DNA from: Rhyzopertha dominica
Taxonomy: Eukaryota > Arthropoda > Insecta > Coleoptera > Bostrichidae
DNA length: 64,000 nt
Direction of reading: 5' to 3'
Assembly (NCBI GenBank): GCA_025024175.1
Contig: QCXZ01000001.1
Location: 39,488,942 to 39,552,941, forward strand
Numbering within the stretch: the stretch's first letter is position 1; each line of letters opens with the position of its first letter. The position numbers and the translations under genes were made by a program. The notes below the pieces were generated by a model. That model did no database searches, was not told the origin of the DNA, and saw only the letters and a list, made by a program, of their open reading frames with translations. Below are positions 35,401-45,034 of the stretch, one piece after another.

Positions 35401-37636
35401 AATAGGACTATTCAAAATTGTTTAAGTGTTAGTTTTAGCAACTTTTTTGGGTAAAATATATGCCTACATGCTCATTGCTGCACACAAAACTCCACAGTTT
35501 TCAGTAACATTTAAAAAGTACAAAGTTCATTTTAAAGAGAGAAGCTATAAAACGATACTCTGTGATGAGGCTAGTGCACGATAAGGGAACTATAAGTAAG
35601 TAAGTATAAAACTCTTTTTCAACGAAATTAAATTAAATTGACCTTTGTCATTCCATTTAATAAGCTGGAAAACAACTGTTGCAAATGTTAATGTCCTAAA
35701 AATAAATATTTCATGTTTCCAACATGAATTTCTTCTAGCATCTTATAAGCTTCTGTGTCACGTGCATAGTCTTATTGTGAGAGGCCCTTCTCCAGCCTCT
35801 ATTAGGTGCGCAAACTTTATAATTGAATAATTTAAATTCTATTTGAAATTTTTACGATTTGTTTGCGCCAGGAGTACATCTGAGACAAAATTAAAATTTT
35901 GTGAACAGGCTCATTTTGTAAATATGCAATATTAGTTACAAAACACTAAATNCTCTGAATTNAATGAGTTTGGCTACACTGTATAATTTGCTGTTTACGA
36001 CTCATCCTTAAACAACTAGTGATGTACATAGTTGTTTAGAATCTATTTTATTTTATATTTTCTGGTATAAGAAAAAGAAAGACATTGTCCAACTTTTTAA
36101 ATGTATGCTCCTGAAAAAATATATAAAAAGTTGGGTGAATAAGCCTATTTGTCCTATTAATTAAATTTTATCAGACTTATATATTAATTCCAGGCTAATC
36201 TGTATTTTGGTAGTACAAATCTCTTCTTCATGTTTTACTTTATAGTAAAAATAGTAGAGTAGAAGCTCGATTATCTGAAATATTGTGGACCGGGCTCATT
36301 CCGGTTGACTGATTTTTTCAGTTAATTGAAAGTGTGCACCATCATCAGCTTTTTAAACTTCTGTTTGAAATCCTCTACAACTGTGACGTCCCCTGACAAC
36401 TTTTCACCACAAATTGTTAATTTTCGTACCCACTGCACTAACCAAGCGTCGCTAGCACTGGTTTGCTGGATAACGAAATCGCTTTTTGCTGTAAAATAGA
36501 TCCCGATAATGGAACACCTCGGTCTCTTCGCTATGTGAACCATAAAAAAGACTTTTATCAACTTTGTCATGTTTGGGCGGTTTCATAGTTTTGCGCCAGG
36601 ACAATGGTGATGTGAGAAAACTGCACTACTTATTAATGTCTTTCCTGTTTTTCTCCAGTCAAATCTTATTTCAATTGGATCGTTTGGAATATATAATAAA
36701 AAAAAAAATGCTGAAATACCCAATTGAATTTATGTGTACCTGTAGGTTTAGCACTGCAGGGTAATCTGGATACTTACTATTTACTTATAAGTTATTGGTG
36801 TTTGATTCATAAAAAAGTTGTTATTGGGACTAACTAAAATGTGCATATTATTGTACCTGTTATTAATTAAATCATATTTTGGATTCGAGTAATTTTGGGA
36901 ATAAGAAAAAACTAATTGAGTAGAAAAGATGAATGTGTAAAAGACTCATATGTGCAGTGTTGGTTACTTCCATGCAGACAAATTTGTGTAGATGGTAAAT
37001 TGCACTTGATTATTTCTAAGATAATTAATGCGAACTTAAAAATTAAATAGCATATCTAGTTGCACTCCTGGCAATTTTTTTTAAATTTTATAGGTTGTTA
37101 AACAAAGATCATTTAACATATTATTTTTGTTAATAAATCATAGTTGTTTGCCAGTGATACATCCAGTGTTTTGTATTTTAATTTGACTTCTGCTATATTA
37201 ATGTGCACTCTTTTTACCAGAATGGAATAATCAGGCATGTTCTATATAACATAGTATTATGGCACATCCACCATTATTAATAAAGTCTTCTCTAGTGTAT
37301 TGATGCAATGATGCTTCATCTGTTGTAATTTTAAGCAGTAATTTTTGTGTACAGACCCATTAGTTCCATGTTATTTACTATAGAACATGCTTGAAGGGAT
37401 TATTATAAAATAGATCAGGTAGACAAAGCACCTGAAAGTAATTTTATCCCGATTGATATGTAGTTGCACAATTTATTGAAGAATTTATTTGTTCTTACAG
37501 TCGTCCATCATTGGCCACATTCCATGATGCCAAGCACAGCATTGTAGCCATGAGCCTGGATGAAACAAGGAAGAAACTCATTACCGTAGGTCAGGATCGC
37601 ATCATAAAAATTTGGGACATTTCAGCTCTGCTTTGA
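23485..37636 (+). CDS. WDFY2: WDFY2 homologue, WD-repeat and FYVE protein (5 exons)
   Basis: Exons 23485-23642, 23698-24045, 24109-24355, 29507-29838 and 37501-37636 join in phase to 406 residues (human WDFY2 is 400). Residues about 23-280 form WD40 blades, with GH and WD-type ends in [18 protein letters not shown] and EDCVIVFWD. The FYVE zinc finger, about 287-360, shows [17 protein letters not shown] and RVCEPC, giving eight zinc-binding cysteines and the basic lipid-binding patch. A final blade (QDRIIKIWD) follows, so the finger interrupts the propeller as in the family. FYVE domains bind PI3P on early endosomes; vertebrate WDFY2 also binds Akt and atypical PKC. The start MAAEIKPA is the first ATG in frame with exon 1 and opens a family-like N terminus. 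Introns 3 and 4 (5.2 and 7.7 kb) are filled with transposons. Confidence 0.96.
24356..24909. other. WDFY2 intron 3, first part
   Basis: AT-rich intron sequence after a strong GTACGT donor. No gene or repeat was recognised. Confidence 0.4.
24910..25160 (-). pseudogene. Tc1/mariner-type DDE transposase C-terminal fragment
   Basis: The reverse frame at 24910-25134 contains [19 protein letters not shown], corresponding to the LPPYxxxLNPIE(L)xW block around the last catalytic acidic residue in IS630/Tc1-type transposases. The N-terminal two thirds are missing and no ends were found. Confidence 0.65.
25161..25949. other. WDFY2 intron 3, middle part
   Basis: AT-rich. The stretch next to 25950 may be the 3' tail of the adjacent reverse-strand retrotransposon. 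Nothing else was recognised. Confidence 0.35.
25950..26730 (-). pseudogene. Non-LTR reverse transcriptase with catalytic box deleted
   Basis: Reverse frames 26644-26414 and 26447-25956 give [18 protein letters not shown], then [17 protein letters not shown], then [15 protein letters not shown] and [14 protein letters not shown], in jockey/CR1 order. Directly after VFIIF the frame passes to [14 protein letters not shown], so the segment that should hold the F/YADD catalytic box is deleted. It is a dead copy in WDFY2 intron 3. Confidence 0.8.
26731..29506. other. WDFY2 intron 3, last part
   Basis: No gene was recognised. The open stretch at 27923-28276 has no family resemblance. A short inverted motif (GCACATG and CATGTGC) lies near 28590-28616. 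A single N is at 28455. Confidence 0.35.
29839..30104. other. Start of WDFY2 intron 4
   Basis: Strong GTAAGT donor followed by AT-rich sequence; nothing recognised. Confidence 0.4.
30151..30190 (-). ncRNA. Hammerhead-like motif, left arm
   Basis: Reverse complement of the motif at 30979-31018: CTGATGA, GATCT/AGATC hairpin, GAAAGCTT. Identical to the right arm in the core. Activity is not shown. Confidence 0.5.
30301..30651 (+). pseudogene. Penelope-like GIY-YIG endonuclease C-terminal part
   Basis: A 116-codon open frame with one N. The first third lies inside the inverted arm and looks like non-domain sequence read through. From about residue 28 the family blocks W-L-x-R-x-x-x-H-K, S-A-L-x-x-H and W-D-x-x-x-I-L-E are visible. 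It is truncated at the 5' side and therefore dead. Confidence 0.7.
30979..31018 (+). ncRNA. Hammerhead-like motif, right arm
   Basis: CTGATGA at 30982-30988, one extra A, stem GATCT/AGATC with an A+T loop, GAAA at 31007-31010, then GCTT, so a tiny palindromic helix III (AGCT) with T as cleavage base. GTC before the core can pair with GAC after it as helix I. This agrees with the small dimeric hammerheads known from Penelope-like elements, apart from the extra A. Confidence 0.55.
31671..32320 (+). mobile_element. pogo/Tigger-like element
   Basis: The left end CAGTACAAGCTCGATTATCC and right end ATAATGGAGCTTCTACTG are inverted, flanked by TA at 31669-31670 and 32321-32322. A forward coding piece at about 31905-32040 reads [34 protein letters not shown]: a CENP-B/pogo-type DNA-binding helix-turn-helix. 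A stop then follows (TGA near 32039). The catalytic domain is missing. A related piece in opposite orientation is at 36250-36770. Confidence 0.75.
32537..33879 (+). mobile_element. mariner-type element, complete ends, dead transposase
   Basis: Inverted ends of about 105 bp (left TGGGGTTGCTACAAA, right reverse complement CAGGGTCGCTACAAA, both continuing through ATTTCAGGTTCTGTTC) with TA at 32535-32536 and 33880-33881. The total of 1343 bp is typical of mariner. The transposase begins near 32946 ([14 protein letters not shown]) and is then broken several times. Confidence 0.85.
32946..33770 (+). pseudogene. mariner/IS630-type transposase, broken
   Basis: Pieces in order: [19 protein letters not shown] with the N-terminal helix-turn-helix, then at 33213-33443 a frame with [20 protein letters not shown] (first catalytic Asp) and [11 protein letters not shown], then at 33472-33696 [19 protein letters not shown]. 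The second catalytic Asp should lie in QQDGAPPH, but QQVCAPPH is read, so it is lost. The third acidic block is missing. Stops and frameshifts separate the pieces. Confidence 0.8.
34290..35317. other. WDFY2 intron 4, middle part
   Basis: AT-rich sequence; the block at about 35030-35105 (AAGTTTAGCAGATGTT, ATAGTGTCATTTTAGATTTT) recurs at about 39808-39885. No gene is seen. Confidence 0.45.
35318..35715. repeat. Dispersed composite repeat (copies at 1-85 and 10033-10260)
   Basis: The first part (about 35318-35385) matches 1-85, and the second (about 35400-35715) matches 10033-10260. Here the two are adjacent, so this copy is the most complete. An extra segment of about 90 bp around 35550-35650 is absent from the 10 kb copy. 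No coding sense; possibly a non-autonomous transposon of unknown class. Confidence 0.7.
35716..36249. other. WDFY2 intron 4, unrecognised
   Basis: AT-rich sequence with two N bases at about 35952 and 35962; no gene seen. Confidence 0.4.
36250..36770 (-). mobile_element. pogo/Tigger-like fragment, opposite orientation
   Basis: It starts with GTAGAAGCTCGATTATCTGA, like the end of the element at 31671. Its stretch at 36440-36580 is the reverse complement of 32085-32200 (shared TGATAAAAGTC, GGTTCACA, GAGGTGTTCCATTATCGGGA). Both therefore belong to one family. The right end was not found with certainty. Confidence 0.65.
36771..37500. other. End of WDFY2 intron 4
   Basis: AT-rich sequence leading to the acceptor TTCTTACAG before exon 5. 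Nothing else was recognised. Confidence 0.4.
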
Positions 37637-37855
37637 ATCCGACTGCAATATTTCCTACTTTATGGAATGTGATTCTTTACAGGTTATTTATGTGCTATCG
37701 TTTATTTGTATAAATTTTAATTATAATTGTTACTATATTTATATTGTATAGGTACCACTACTAAAATATATCTTGAAAAACACTATTTTCATTTTTATGT
37801 TTATGCTGAGGTAGTAACAGGGATAGAATCCAACTTAAATACACTTGACAATAAC

Positions 37856-37861
37856 AATAAA
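37856..37861 (+). terminator. Possible WDFY2 polyadenylation signal
   Basis: AATAAA about 220 bp after the WDFY2 stop codon. Supported by position only. Confidence 0.4.
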
Positions 37862-38689
37862 TACTCAGCTGCTTTGCCTTATTCTTAAACAACACTTTAA
37901 TTCCCTCTTTTATTCTTTTAGCCATCTGTCATGTAAATATACAGCTTCTAGTTGGCAGCTGTGGAAGTGTCGTATCAAGAAAGAGGCACTGATTGAATGT
38001 CACCATACTTTAGAGTAGAGTAGAGTATTTGGTAGTAGTAATCTTTTGGATATTTTCTAAGCATTGTTTTTCTTTCCGAATGAAAAAATGATAGAAAATC
38101 AATCCAAAGGGTTGTAACCAATGGAAATTTATACAAGAACAAAAGCATGTGGTGACGTCATAATGGCACTGGCTGAATCAAGGTTGCCATATGTCCCGTA
38201 TTTACCGGAACAGTCACATTTGCTTTAGATAGCCTGACCTGACCCAGGTTAGGTAAATCCAGGATGTGATATTTCATATTTTGTTCTTAAATTGCTGAGC
38301 TTAAAAAAGGAGTCTACATTTCACAATTATTATGCTATAACTGTAAGAAGTTGTAAATTTTAAAGAAATTGATGTTGAATATTTATTAGAAAATAGTTAT
38401 TGCATTTACCAAGTGTTACCAATTATTGTTAAAAAGAACATAGCTGTTGATGACAAATGGAGGGGGAGAAGGTTTTTTTATGAATGAGACAAATGTTACA
38501 AACGATGTTGGAACTTACAGATAAATTAAGGGACATATCTCTATGTACCTACCTTTTAAGGTATCTACATTTCTAGAGCATGATTGTCTTTCTCAAGCAA
38601 TGGCCGACAATACTGAGAATTGATACACTAAGTTAAGAAGTCGATCAAACGTTACAAATAGTTTATATAGATATATTAATAATAACAAT
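37862..38689. other. Intergenic, nothing recognised
   Basis: Sequence between WDFY2 and the Penelope-like fragment, with a short AGAGT repeat near 38010 (GAGTAGAGTAGAGT). No gene is seen. Confidence 0.4.
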
Positions 38690-39600
38690 CTTGACAAATA
38701 TCAAAATGTCTTTCAAAGTTAAAAAACTGACTGCCAATAATATGAAATCTAGATGTGACGAGAAATTTGGAGAATGCAAGAGTGTATGATCACGAAAATG
38801 GTTTAAAATGGAGGAGATAGGTATAAATTTTGGAAAGATTATGAATATCGCTTCTTTTATTAATACTATGAATTTGTCTATTTATATGGGCCATTTTTAG
38901 AAAAAGTGTTCGTTAACTCTGTCAATTACATGTCTTGAAAGGCCAATATATACAGATTCACAGTTACTACAATTTAATAAATATACCACATTTGCTACAA
39001 TTTTCAATAGGAGTTTCACATTTTCATTTTGAAAAATAATTTTGAATTTTTACAAGCGAGTAATAACAAACATGAATATTTTCTATTTCTAACAATATTT
39101 TTTTTTATTTTGTCACTAAGACCTATGTAGGGGATTACACACTTGTAAAAATTCAAAAAGAAAATGTGAAACTCCTATTGAAAATTTTAGCAAATGTGGT
39201 ATATTTATTAAATTGCAGTAACTGTGAATCTGTATAATATATTGGCCGTTCAAGACACGTAATTGACAGAGTTAACGAATACAAAAGAGATATTAAAAAT
39301 AATAAAACAACTTCTGTAATATTTAATCATTGTTTTGAACTTGACCATAAATTTAATTTTAATGATTTAACAGTTTTGATTAAAGAAACGTTTTTTCTAA
39401 AAATGGCCCATATAAATAGACAAATTTATAGTATTAATAAAAGAAGCGATATTCATAATCTTTCCAAAATGTATACCTATCTCTTCCAGTTTAAACCATT
39501 TTCGTGATCATAACTTCCTACTTGCACTTTCCAAATTTCTCGTCATATCTAGACTTCATATTATTGGCAGTCAGTTTTTTTAATTTTGAAAGATATATAG
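38690..39600. mobile_element. Penelope-like tail as an inverted duplication
   Basis: About 38734-39020 (minus) and 39135-39580 (plus) are inverted copies around a centre near 39060-39130. The plus half encodes broken GIY-YIG-type words: RHVIDRVNEYKRDIKNN, SVIFNHCFELDHKFNFND, ETFFLKMAHINRQIYSI. The minus half carries a shortened version of the same coding segment. The layout resembles the inverted partial copies known for Penelope-like elements. Dead and without a reverse transcriptase. Confidence 0.75.
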
Positions 39601-39663
39601 ATATAGTTTTCTGAAAATCACTATCATGATGCACTGAATCAAATATGCCATGAAAGCACAAGA

Positions 39664-40014
39664 TAATGTTTATCTGGTTTTGTAATTAATCTACTGTGTT
39701 CCTTTGCCAACTTTGAGTGAATATTCCAAGTAAATAAGTAATTGAATAATTGTGAAATAAATATAGAAAATTAAAAAAAACTTGCCCTTACACAAATTTT
39801 TAAAAGATCATAGTTTAGCAGATGTTGGTTTTTGATAGTGTCATTTTAGATTTTAAATTTCAATGTGAAATTGACTGCAAAATAATGTTTATCTGGTTTT
39901 GTAATTAATCTAGTGTTCCTTTGCCAACTTTGAGTGAATATTCCAAGTAAATAAGTAATTGAATAATTGTGAAATAAATATAGAAAATTAAAAAAAACTT
40001 GCCCTTACACAAAT
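39664..40014. repeat. Direct duplication of about 135 bp
   Basis: 39664-39797 (from ATAATGTTTATCTGGTTTTG to CTTGCCCTTACACAAATT) recurs almost exactly at 39883-40014. The segment between, about 39808-39885, matches 35030-35105, so the copied block lies at both sides of a dispersed repeat. This could be a long flanking duplication or part of a tandem array. Confidence 0.8.
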
Positions 40015-41215
40015 TGCTTCCAATGAGCTCCGCCACTTGCAAAAGGACATTTTTCTGTAAAATGTGAATAAAAACCTGGTTAAGAACAAATATGCCCCAA
40101 AATTGTTTTTTGCATGTCTATTGCATACAGAAGTAAAAAATACAAACACTTTTGAGAAAGTCCTGAACGGGTTCAGTGAAAAATAAAGAAAACTAATACT
40201 TCATTAACAAATTTTAAAATTCACAAAAAATGATTGTTTTTATTATGCATTGTTTAATGTTCTTAGTGAAATAAATCTTAAACTTTGAATGTTTTTTTTT
40301 ATTTCTTTTTTTTTAATTTTACTTTTCTATAGCCAATAGTATTTTTTTATTTTAAATTTAGTTTGATCAAACATAGACTTTCAACTTTACTGCAGAGCTT
40401 GTATGAAAGATTACCAAAATTGATACCTTGTAGTGGCTCAACTGGTTGCGGCTTATTCTATTTGCTTTAATAATTGCATTGAAATTTAAAGTAGGCCTGA
40501 ATCAACAATTTTAGCAGTTAAAATAGCCCGTTACCAAGTAGGTAACAGTTGCATTTTGGTAGCTGTAACTGTAAAATGTGTAACAGAGCAAATAATAAAC
40601 ACCCGGTAACACATATATTCATTTCTTAAATGTTTAAATTGTCTGCCACCATTTTCTACACTTACATACATAAGTAAGCTCAATCTCGAACCACTAGTGC
40701 CACACTTTCAGTTTCTATAAAACTATTGAAGTACCTAATTCATTTTCTAATATGATTTGAAAATGGACAATATGAATATTTTCCATACTTGATGTCTATG
40801 CTTCTATACATAATAGGTCAGGTGATTTGGTTGGGCATGATAAACAGCTTTCCCTCTATATACATTTGTCAGTATACCTTTGATTTATGTAAGTATTCCT
40901 AAACATAGACTGTGAAATGGAATGGACAACCATAACGCTGAATATACATATTTGCCTAGTTTCCAGGTCTATATCCTCCAGTAAAAGTGGAAATTCATTC
41001 ACTACAAATTCTAAATACTGTTCGTCATGAAATGGAGCTTAAAAAAATTGTCTGTTTTCCTTCCTAAATAAAGGCTATAGTACGATAAGATTATTATTAA
41101 TTATACACCCCAGTTCCACCCCGTTTTCCAGTTTTTGCCATTCAACCCTTAACGTTTAACATTTTTTTTCTCGAAAATTGTCAGAGATAATAATCTGAAA
41201 AAAAATTGGATTAAT
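40015..41215. other. Intergenic, nothing recognised
   Basis: AT-rich sequence without a supported gene or family repeat. Confidence 0.4.
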
Positions 41216-42560
41216 GTAGTTCCATAAGGTCTATTGTTAAAAAAGTTAACAACCCTCTAGCGTTACTACCCTTAAAGTTATGGGGTTCAACCCTCTTTCG
41301 GGGGTGTATTTTTAATCGTGTTTTTTAAGCGACCATTTTCTTTTCCATATTAAAATAATCACCCATATATGGACTATTCACAGTAATTTTTTTGTCACTG
41401 TAAAAGTGGTACTAAGGAGGTAAAAGAATTATTTTGTCTACTTACCACAATCACATCCTAGGAGGCCACAGATGAACTCAGCAACATAGTGGTTATATAA
41501 CAAGAGTAATTTAAAAGATAATCATGAAATACATATTAAAAAAATGGACTAAGGTAGTTTGATAACGTTTATTAAAAAAAAATAACATCCTCTGCCTTTA
41601 CTAACCTTAAAGTTATGGGGTACAACCCTCTCTCTGGGATGTTTTTTAATATTATTTTTGAGTGACCACTTTCTTTTCTCTATTAAAATAATATTTATAT
41701 ATATGCTACTTACAGTATTTTATTTGTCGCTGCAAAGGTTGTACTAAGGGGGTAAAATAATTATTTTGTCTACTTACCACAATCACATCCTAGGAGGCTA
41801 CAGAAGAACTCAGCAACATAGCAGTTATATAATAACAGCAATTTAAAAAATAATCATGAAATACATATAAAAATGGCCTATAAGGTAGTTTGATAAGGTT
41901 TATTCTTAAAAAAATTACATCCCTCTGCCGTTACTACCCTTAAAGTTATGGGGTACACCCTCTCTCTGGGATGTTTTTTAATGTTTTTAAGTGACCACTT
42001 TCTTTTCTCTATTAAAATAATCATTTATATATATATATATGCTATTTACAGTATTTTATTTGTCGCTGTAAAGATTGCATTAAGGGGGTAAAATAATTAT
42101 TTTGTCTACTTACCACAATCACATCCTAGGAGGCCACAGAAGAACTCAGCAACATAGTAGTTGTATAATAACAGTAATGTAAAAAATAATCATGAAATAC
42201 ATATAAAAATGGACTATAAGGTAGTTTGATAAGGTTTATTCTTAAAAAATAATATTAAAAAACATCCCAGAGAGAGGGTTGTACCTCATAACTTTAAGGT
42301 TAGTAACGGCAGAGGGATGTTATTTTTTTAAGAATAAACCTTATCAAACTACCTTAGTCCATTTTTTTCATATGTATTTCATGATTATCTTTTAAATTAC
42401 TCTTGTTATATAATTACTATGTTGCTGAGTTCATCTGTGGCCTCCTAGGATGTGGTTGAGGTAAGTAGACAAAATAATTATTTTACCCCCTTAGTACCAT
42501 TTTTACAGTGACAAAAAAATTACTGTGAATAGTCCATATATGGGCGATTGTTTTAATAGG
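41216..42560. repeat. Tandem 335 bp repeat plus an inverted copy
   Basis: Copies begin at about 41216, 41554 and 41885 (periods 338 and 331), and the next start is at 42221 (336). Each contains TTAAAGTTATGGGGT, TTATTTTGTCTACTTACC and ACATCCTAGGAGGC. From about 42247 to 42560 the same unit follows in opposite orientation, so the last copies can form a hairpin of about 300 bp. No coding sense. A transposon-derived satellite or the arms of a foldback element are possible. Confidence 0.85.
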
Positions 42561-42897
42561 AAGAAGAAAGTTTTTGACATAGGTATCTTGGATATGGCCT
42601 ATTATATAAAAAACTTATGGTGTAAATTATCCTATTTATTATAATAAATGGTTATATATAAGATGCTTTATCATTACATATAACTGACAATGAAAACGTT
42701 ACAACTTTTCGTGAAAATACACAGATTAACAAACAACAGATATGGAATAGTCAACAAAGTGCATTTAAATTTTCAAAAATAAATTAAGTAATGCGTGTGC
42801 AGAGAAAATAATTTTCTGTACAAATCAAAATCCTATTTTTTAGTGTGCTGTTCAGCTGTCAAAATTGTTTGTAAAATATGCACTACACTTTCACTAA
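42561..42897. other. 3' flank of the HAUS4-like gene
   Basis: AT-rich; a reverse-strand AATAAA at 42635-42640 lies about 260 bp after the stop of the HAUS4-like gene and could be its polyadenylation signal. Nothing else is seen. Confidence 0.35.
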
Positions 42898-43734
42898 CTA
42901 GGTATTAGCCTGTTGTTTAGTTTGTTGTAAAATAAACATTTTCTTCTCAATAGCAATACAATAGTCACGATAGGTATTTAAAATGGTATCAAACTGCTTG
43001 CATTTTATGTAAGCGTATCGTTCCTTTAGTGCATTTAAATTATTTATGGCTTGTTGACTTTCTGATTGCTGATCCAAAATATCCTTTAACAGTTCTTCAT
43101 ATGCTGCAAGCGATTTGGTACTTTCCATAAACATAAATATTCTGGTTCTGTTTTGCACACACTTATACTTCATCTCTTGAATCTTTTTCCTGTATTTATA
43201 TTCTTCTAATTTAGACTTAATGATGTCGGGCAAGATATCCCTTCTTATATGAATAACTTCTTCCAGTTGTGTGCAATAATCATTGAGATTCGACAAGTAA
43301 CATGTATGGCTTTCATTTAACTGTTTTTTGAAGTCCTTCAGCAGCGCCCTTTCATTTTCTTCCTTGTTTACATCATTTAGGAGTTTGCTAAAACGGCCAT
43401 GCAGTTCACTTTGCCTTGACAATATTTGCTTTTCGGTGCTTGCTTTAAGAATATTTTTTTCTTCATAATTTAAAAGATGGTTGTTAATATTATGCAGTCC
43501 TAACAATACACAGTCAGATGAAACACAGTTTTCGTAGGTAAGCTCAGTAGTTTCCAATACATCTTCAGTGGTTACCAGCCATTGAACTTTTTCGCTTAAT
43601 TCACCTGACAAATCTGTATTGTTTAAAATATTCATTATTAACCTCCTCTTAAAAAATTTTTTTCGTTGATCCTGGAGGTGGGCACTGCCACTATACTTAT
43701 TCTTGTCAAGTAAAGCATTTACAATATCTGACAT
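42898..43734 (-). CDS. Coiled-coil protein, probable HAUS augmin-like subunit 4
   Basis: One exon, 278 residues, start ATG at 43734-43732, stop TAG. The protein is largely helical with long charged coiled-coil stretches (about residues 90-270), no membrane segment and no signal peptide. I favour augmin HAUS4. The C-terminal pattern (YEELLKDILDQ, then KERYAYIKCKQFDTILNTY, then AIEKKMFILQQ) can be laid on the human HAUS4 end, where EFDRLVKEY is followed by ENKRWALQEF. The preceding KLEEYKYRKKIQEMKYK stretch lies where human has a similar helix. Human HAUS4 is longer (363). The similarity is weak and coiled coils mislead, so another spindle or centrosome protein is possible. HAUS6 lies 23 kb away in the same window. 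The gene is head to head with EMSY. Confidence 0.5.
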   Translation of the reverse strand: MSDIVNALLDKNKYSGSAHLQDQRKKFFKRRLIMNILNNTDLSGELSEKVQWLVTTEDVLETTELTYENCVSSDCVLLGLHNINNHLLNYEEKNILKASTEKQILSRQSELHGRFSKLLNDVNKEENERALLKDFKKQLNESHTCYLSNLNDYCTQLEEVIHIRRDILPDIIKSKLEEYKYRKKIQEMKYKCVQNRTRIFMFMESTKSLAAYEELLKDILDQQSESQQAINNLNALKERYAYIKCKQFDTILNTYRDYCIAIEKKMFILQQTKQQANT

Positions 43735-45034
43735 AATGTATAGGTATTAGGAAACCAGAAAAAATAGACAAGAAAAAAAATCAAAATTTGAAACACAATT
43801 GTCAACTCGCATTACTACGTCCGTTAAAATTCAAAACTTATGACGTTATTGACAGCTCGTAACAGCAGTTTATCTATTGCGTGCGAACCAGGAACTATAG
43901 CCTATTCAACCGAAATCGACCACACTCGAAATTAAGGTTGTAGGAATCTTAGGAATTATTAGTCCAATAAATATTATTAGATATATATTGCAACGCATAA
44001 ATAAGTAAAAGGAATTATTGAAAAAATCAGTATGTACAAAAAATACCTATTAAAGGTGGAGAATATATACCTACAATCTGCAGTGCGTATCAAAAGTCTT
44101 GTCTCCCGTCCAATGATATGGAGCTTTCTAAATATTTTAACTAGGAAACTTAGGTCATATTACACTTCTTTTGTTAATAAAGACTGTTTTAAGTATCTAA
44201 GCATTCGCGTTTAGAACATTTTAATCAGACAAATTGCATTTAAAACAAATGAGGTAGGCAGATGTGACTTTGATGTAGGCGGTATCCATAATACTAAGAT
44301 GATACTAAGTCATAAAAAAAACAACTCTGTTTTTTTTTTTAAATCTAAACCAATCACATCACAATTTAAGGCGTTGTCATGGTTATTGGGTTGACTTTAG
44401 CAACATCAACTTTAACAAACAGAAGAGAAACTTTAATAAAGAGAATCGAAAGCGACCCATTATCACCATCATCATTAAAAGATAATTTTTCAATGACGGT
44501 ACTGAATGTACCTAAAAATAAGAGATATACCTAGGTATCAAATGGATATACAGTACGCTTGATTTAAAAAAATTACCCTGATTTTATCAGAAACTTGAGC
44601 TAAAAACACGTTAAAAAATTAGTATGTGGGGAAAATAGGTACCTTTGTCACGTACTACACTTGTATGTTTGCGTTTTTTATTGGTACACCCTGTATACTG
44701 TATGCGACAAATCTGTCAAAATATTTTGACGTGTTCACTGTGTCTACCAGTTTTAAAAATATAAGCTTGGCTTTGATAGTTATTTAAACTAGCAATTTAT
44801 TGGACCTCTCTAATTTGATAGAAATGAATTTTCAGGTAATTCTTATTGAGATCAACAACTGTGAATACACACTAATTATAAAAAAACACACTAGGTAGTA
44901 CATAACCTATTCGATTTTGACGCTAGCAACAACGAGTGAATTAAAAAGGTGCTACTGAATTTATTTCTTTTGACACCATGCCCCCTTTTATGAAACCTAC
45001 GATGTGCTTAAACAAACTTGAATGATCTACAAAC
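43735..45034. promoter_or_regulatory. Shared upstream region of the HAUS4-like gene and EMSY
   Basis: The two start codons face away from each other over 1.3 kb. The part next to the HAUS4-like gene (43800-43930) is somewhat richer in G+C. The open stretch at 44032-44214 has no recognisable family. A mariner-like end CACCCTGTATACTG lies near 44685. No factor sites are claimed. Confidence 0.45.

Noticed and set aside
38560..38640. Possible hammerhead motif beside the 38.7 kb Penelope-like tail
   Set aside because: Only CTTGAGA and GAAATG-like words are present; neither core nor palindrome fits.
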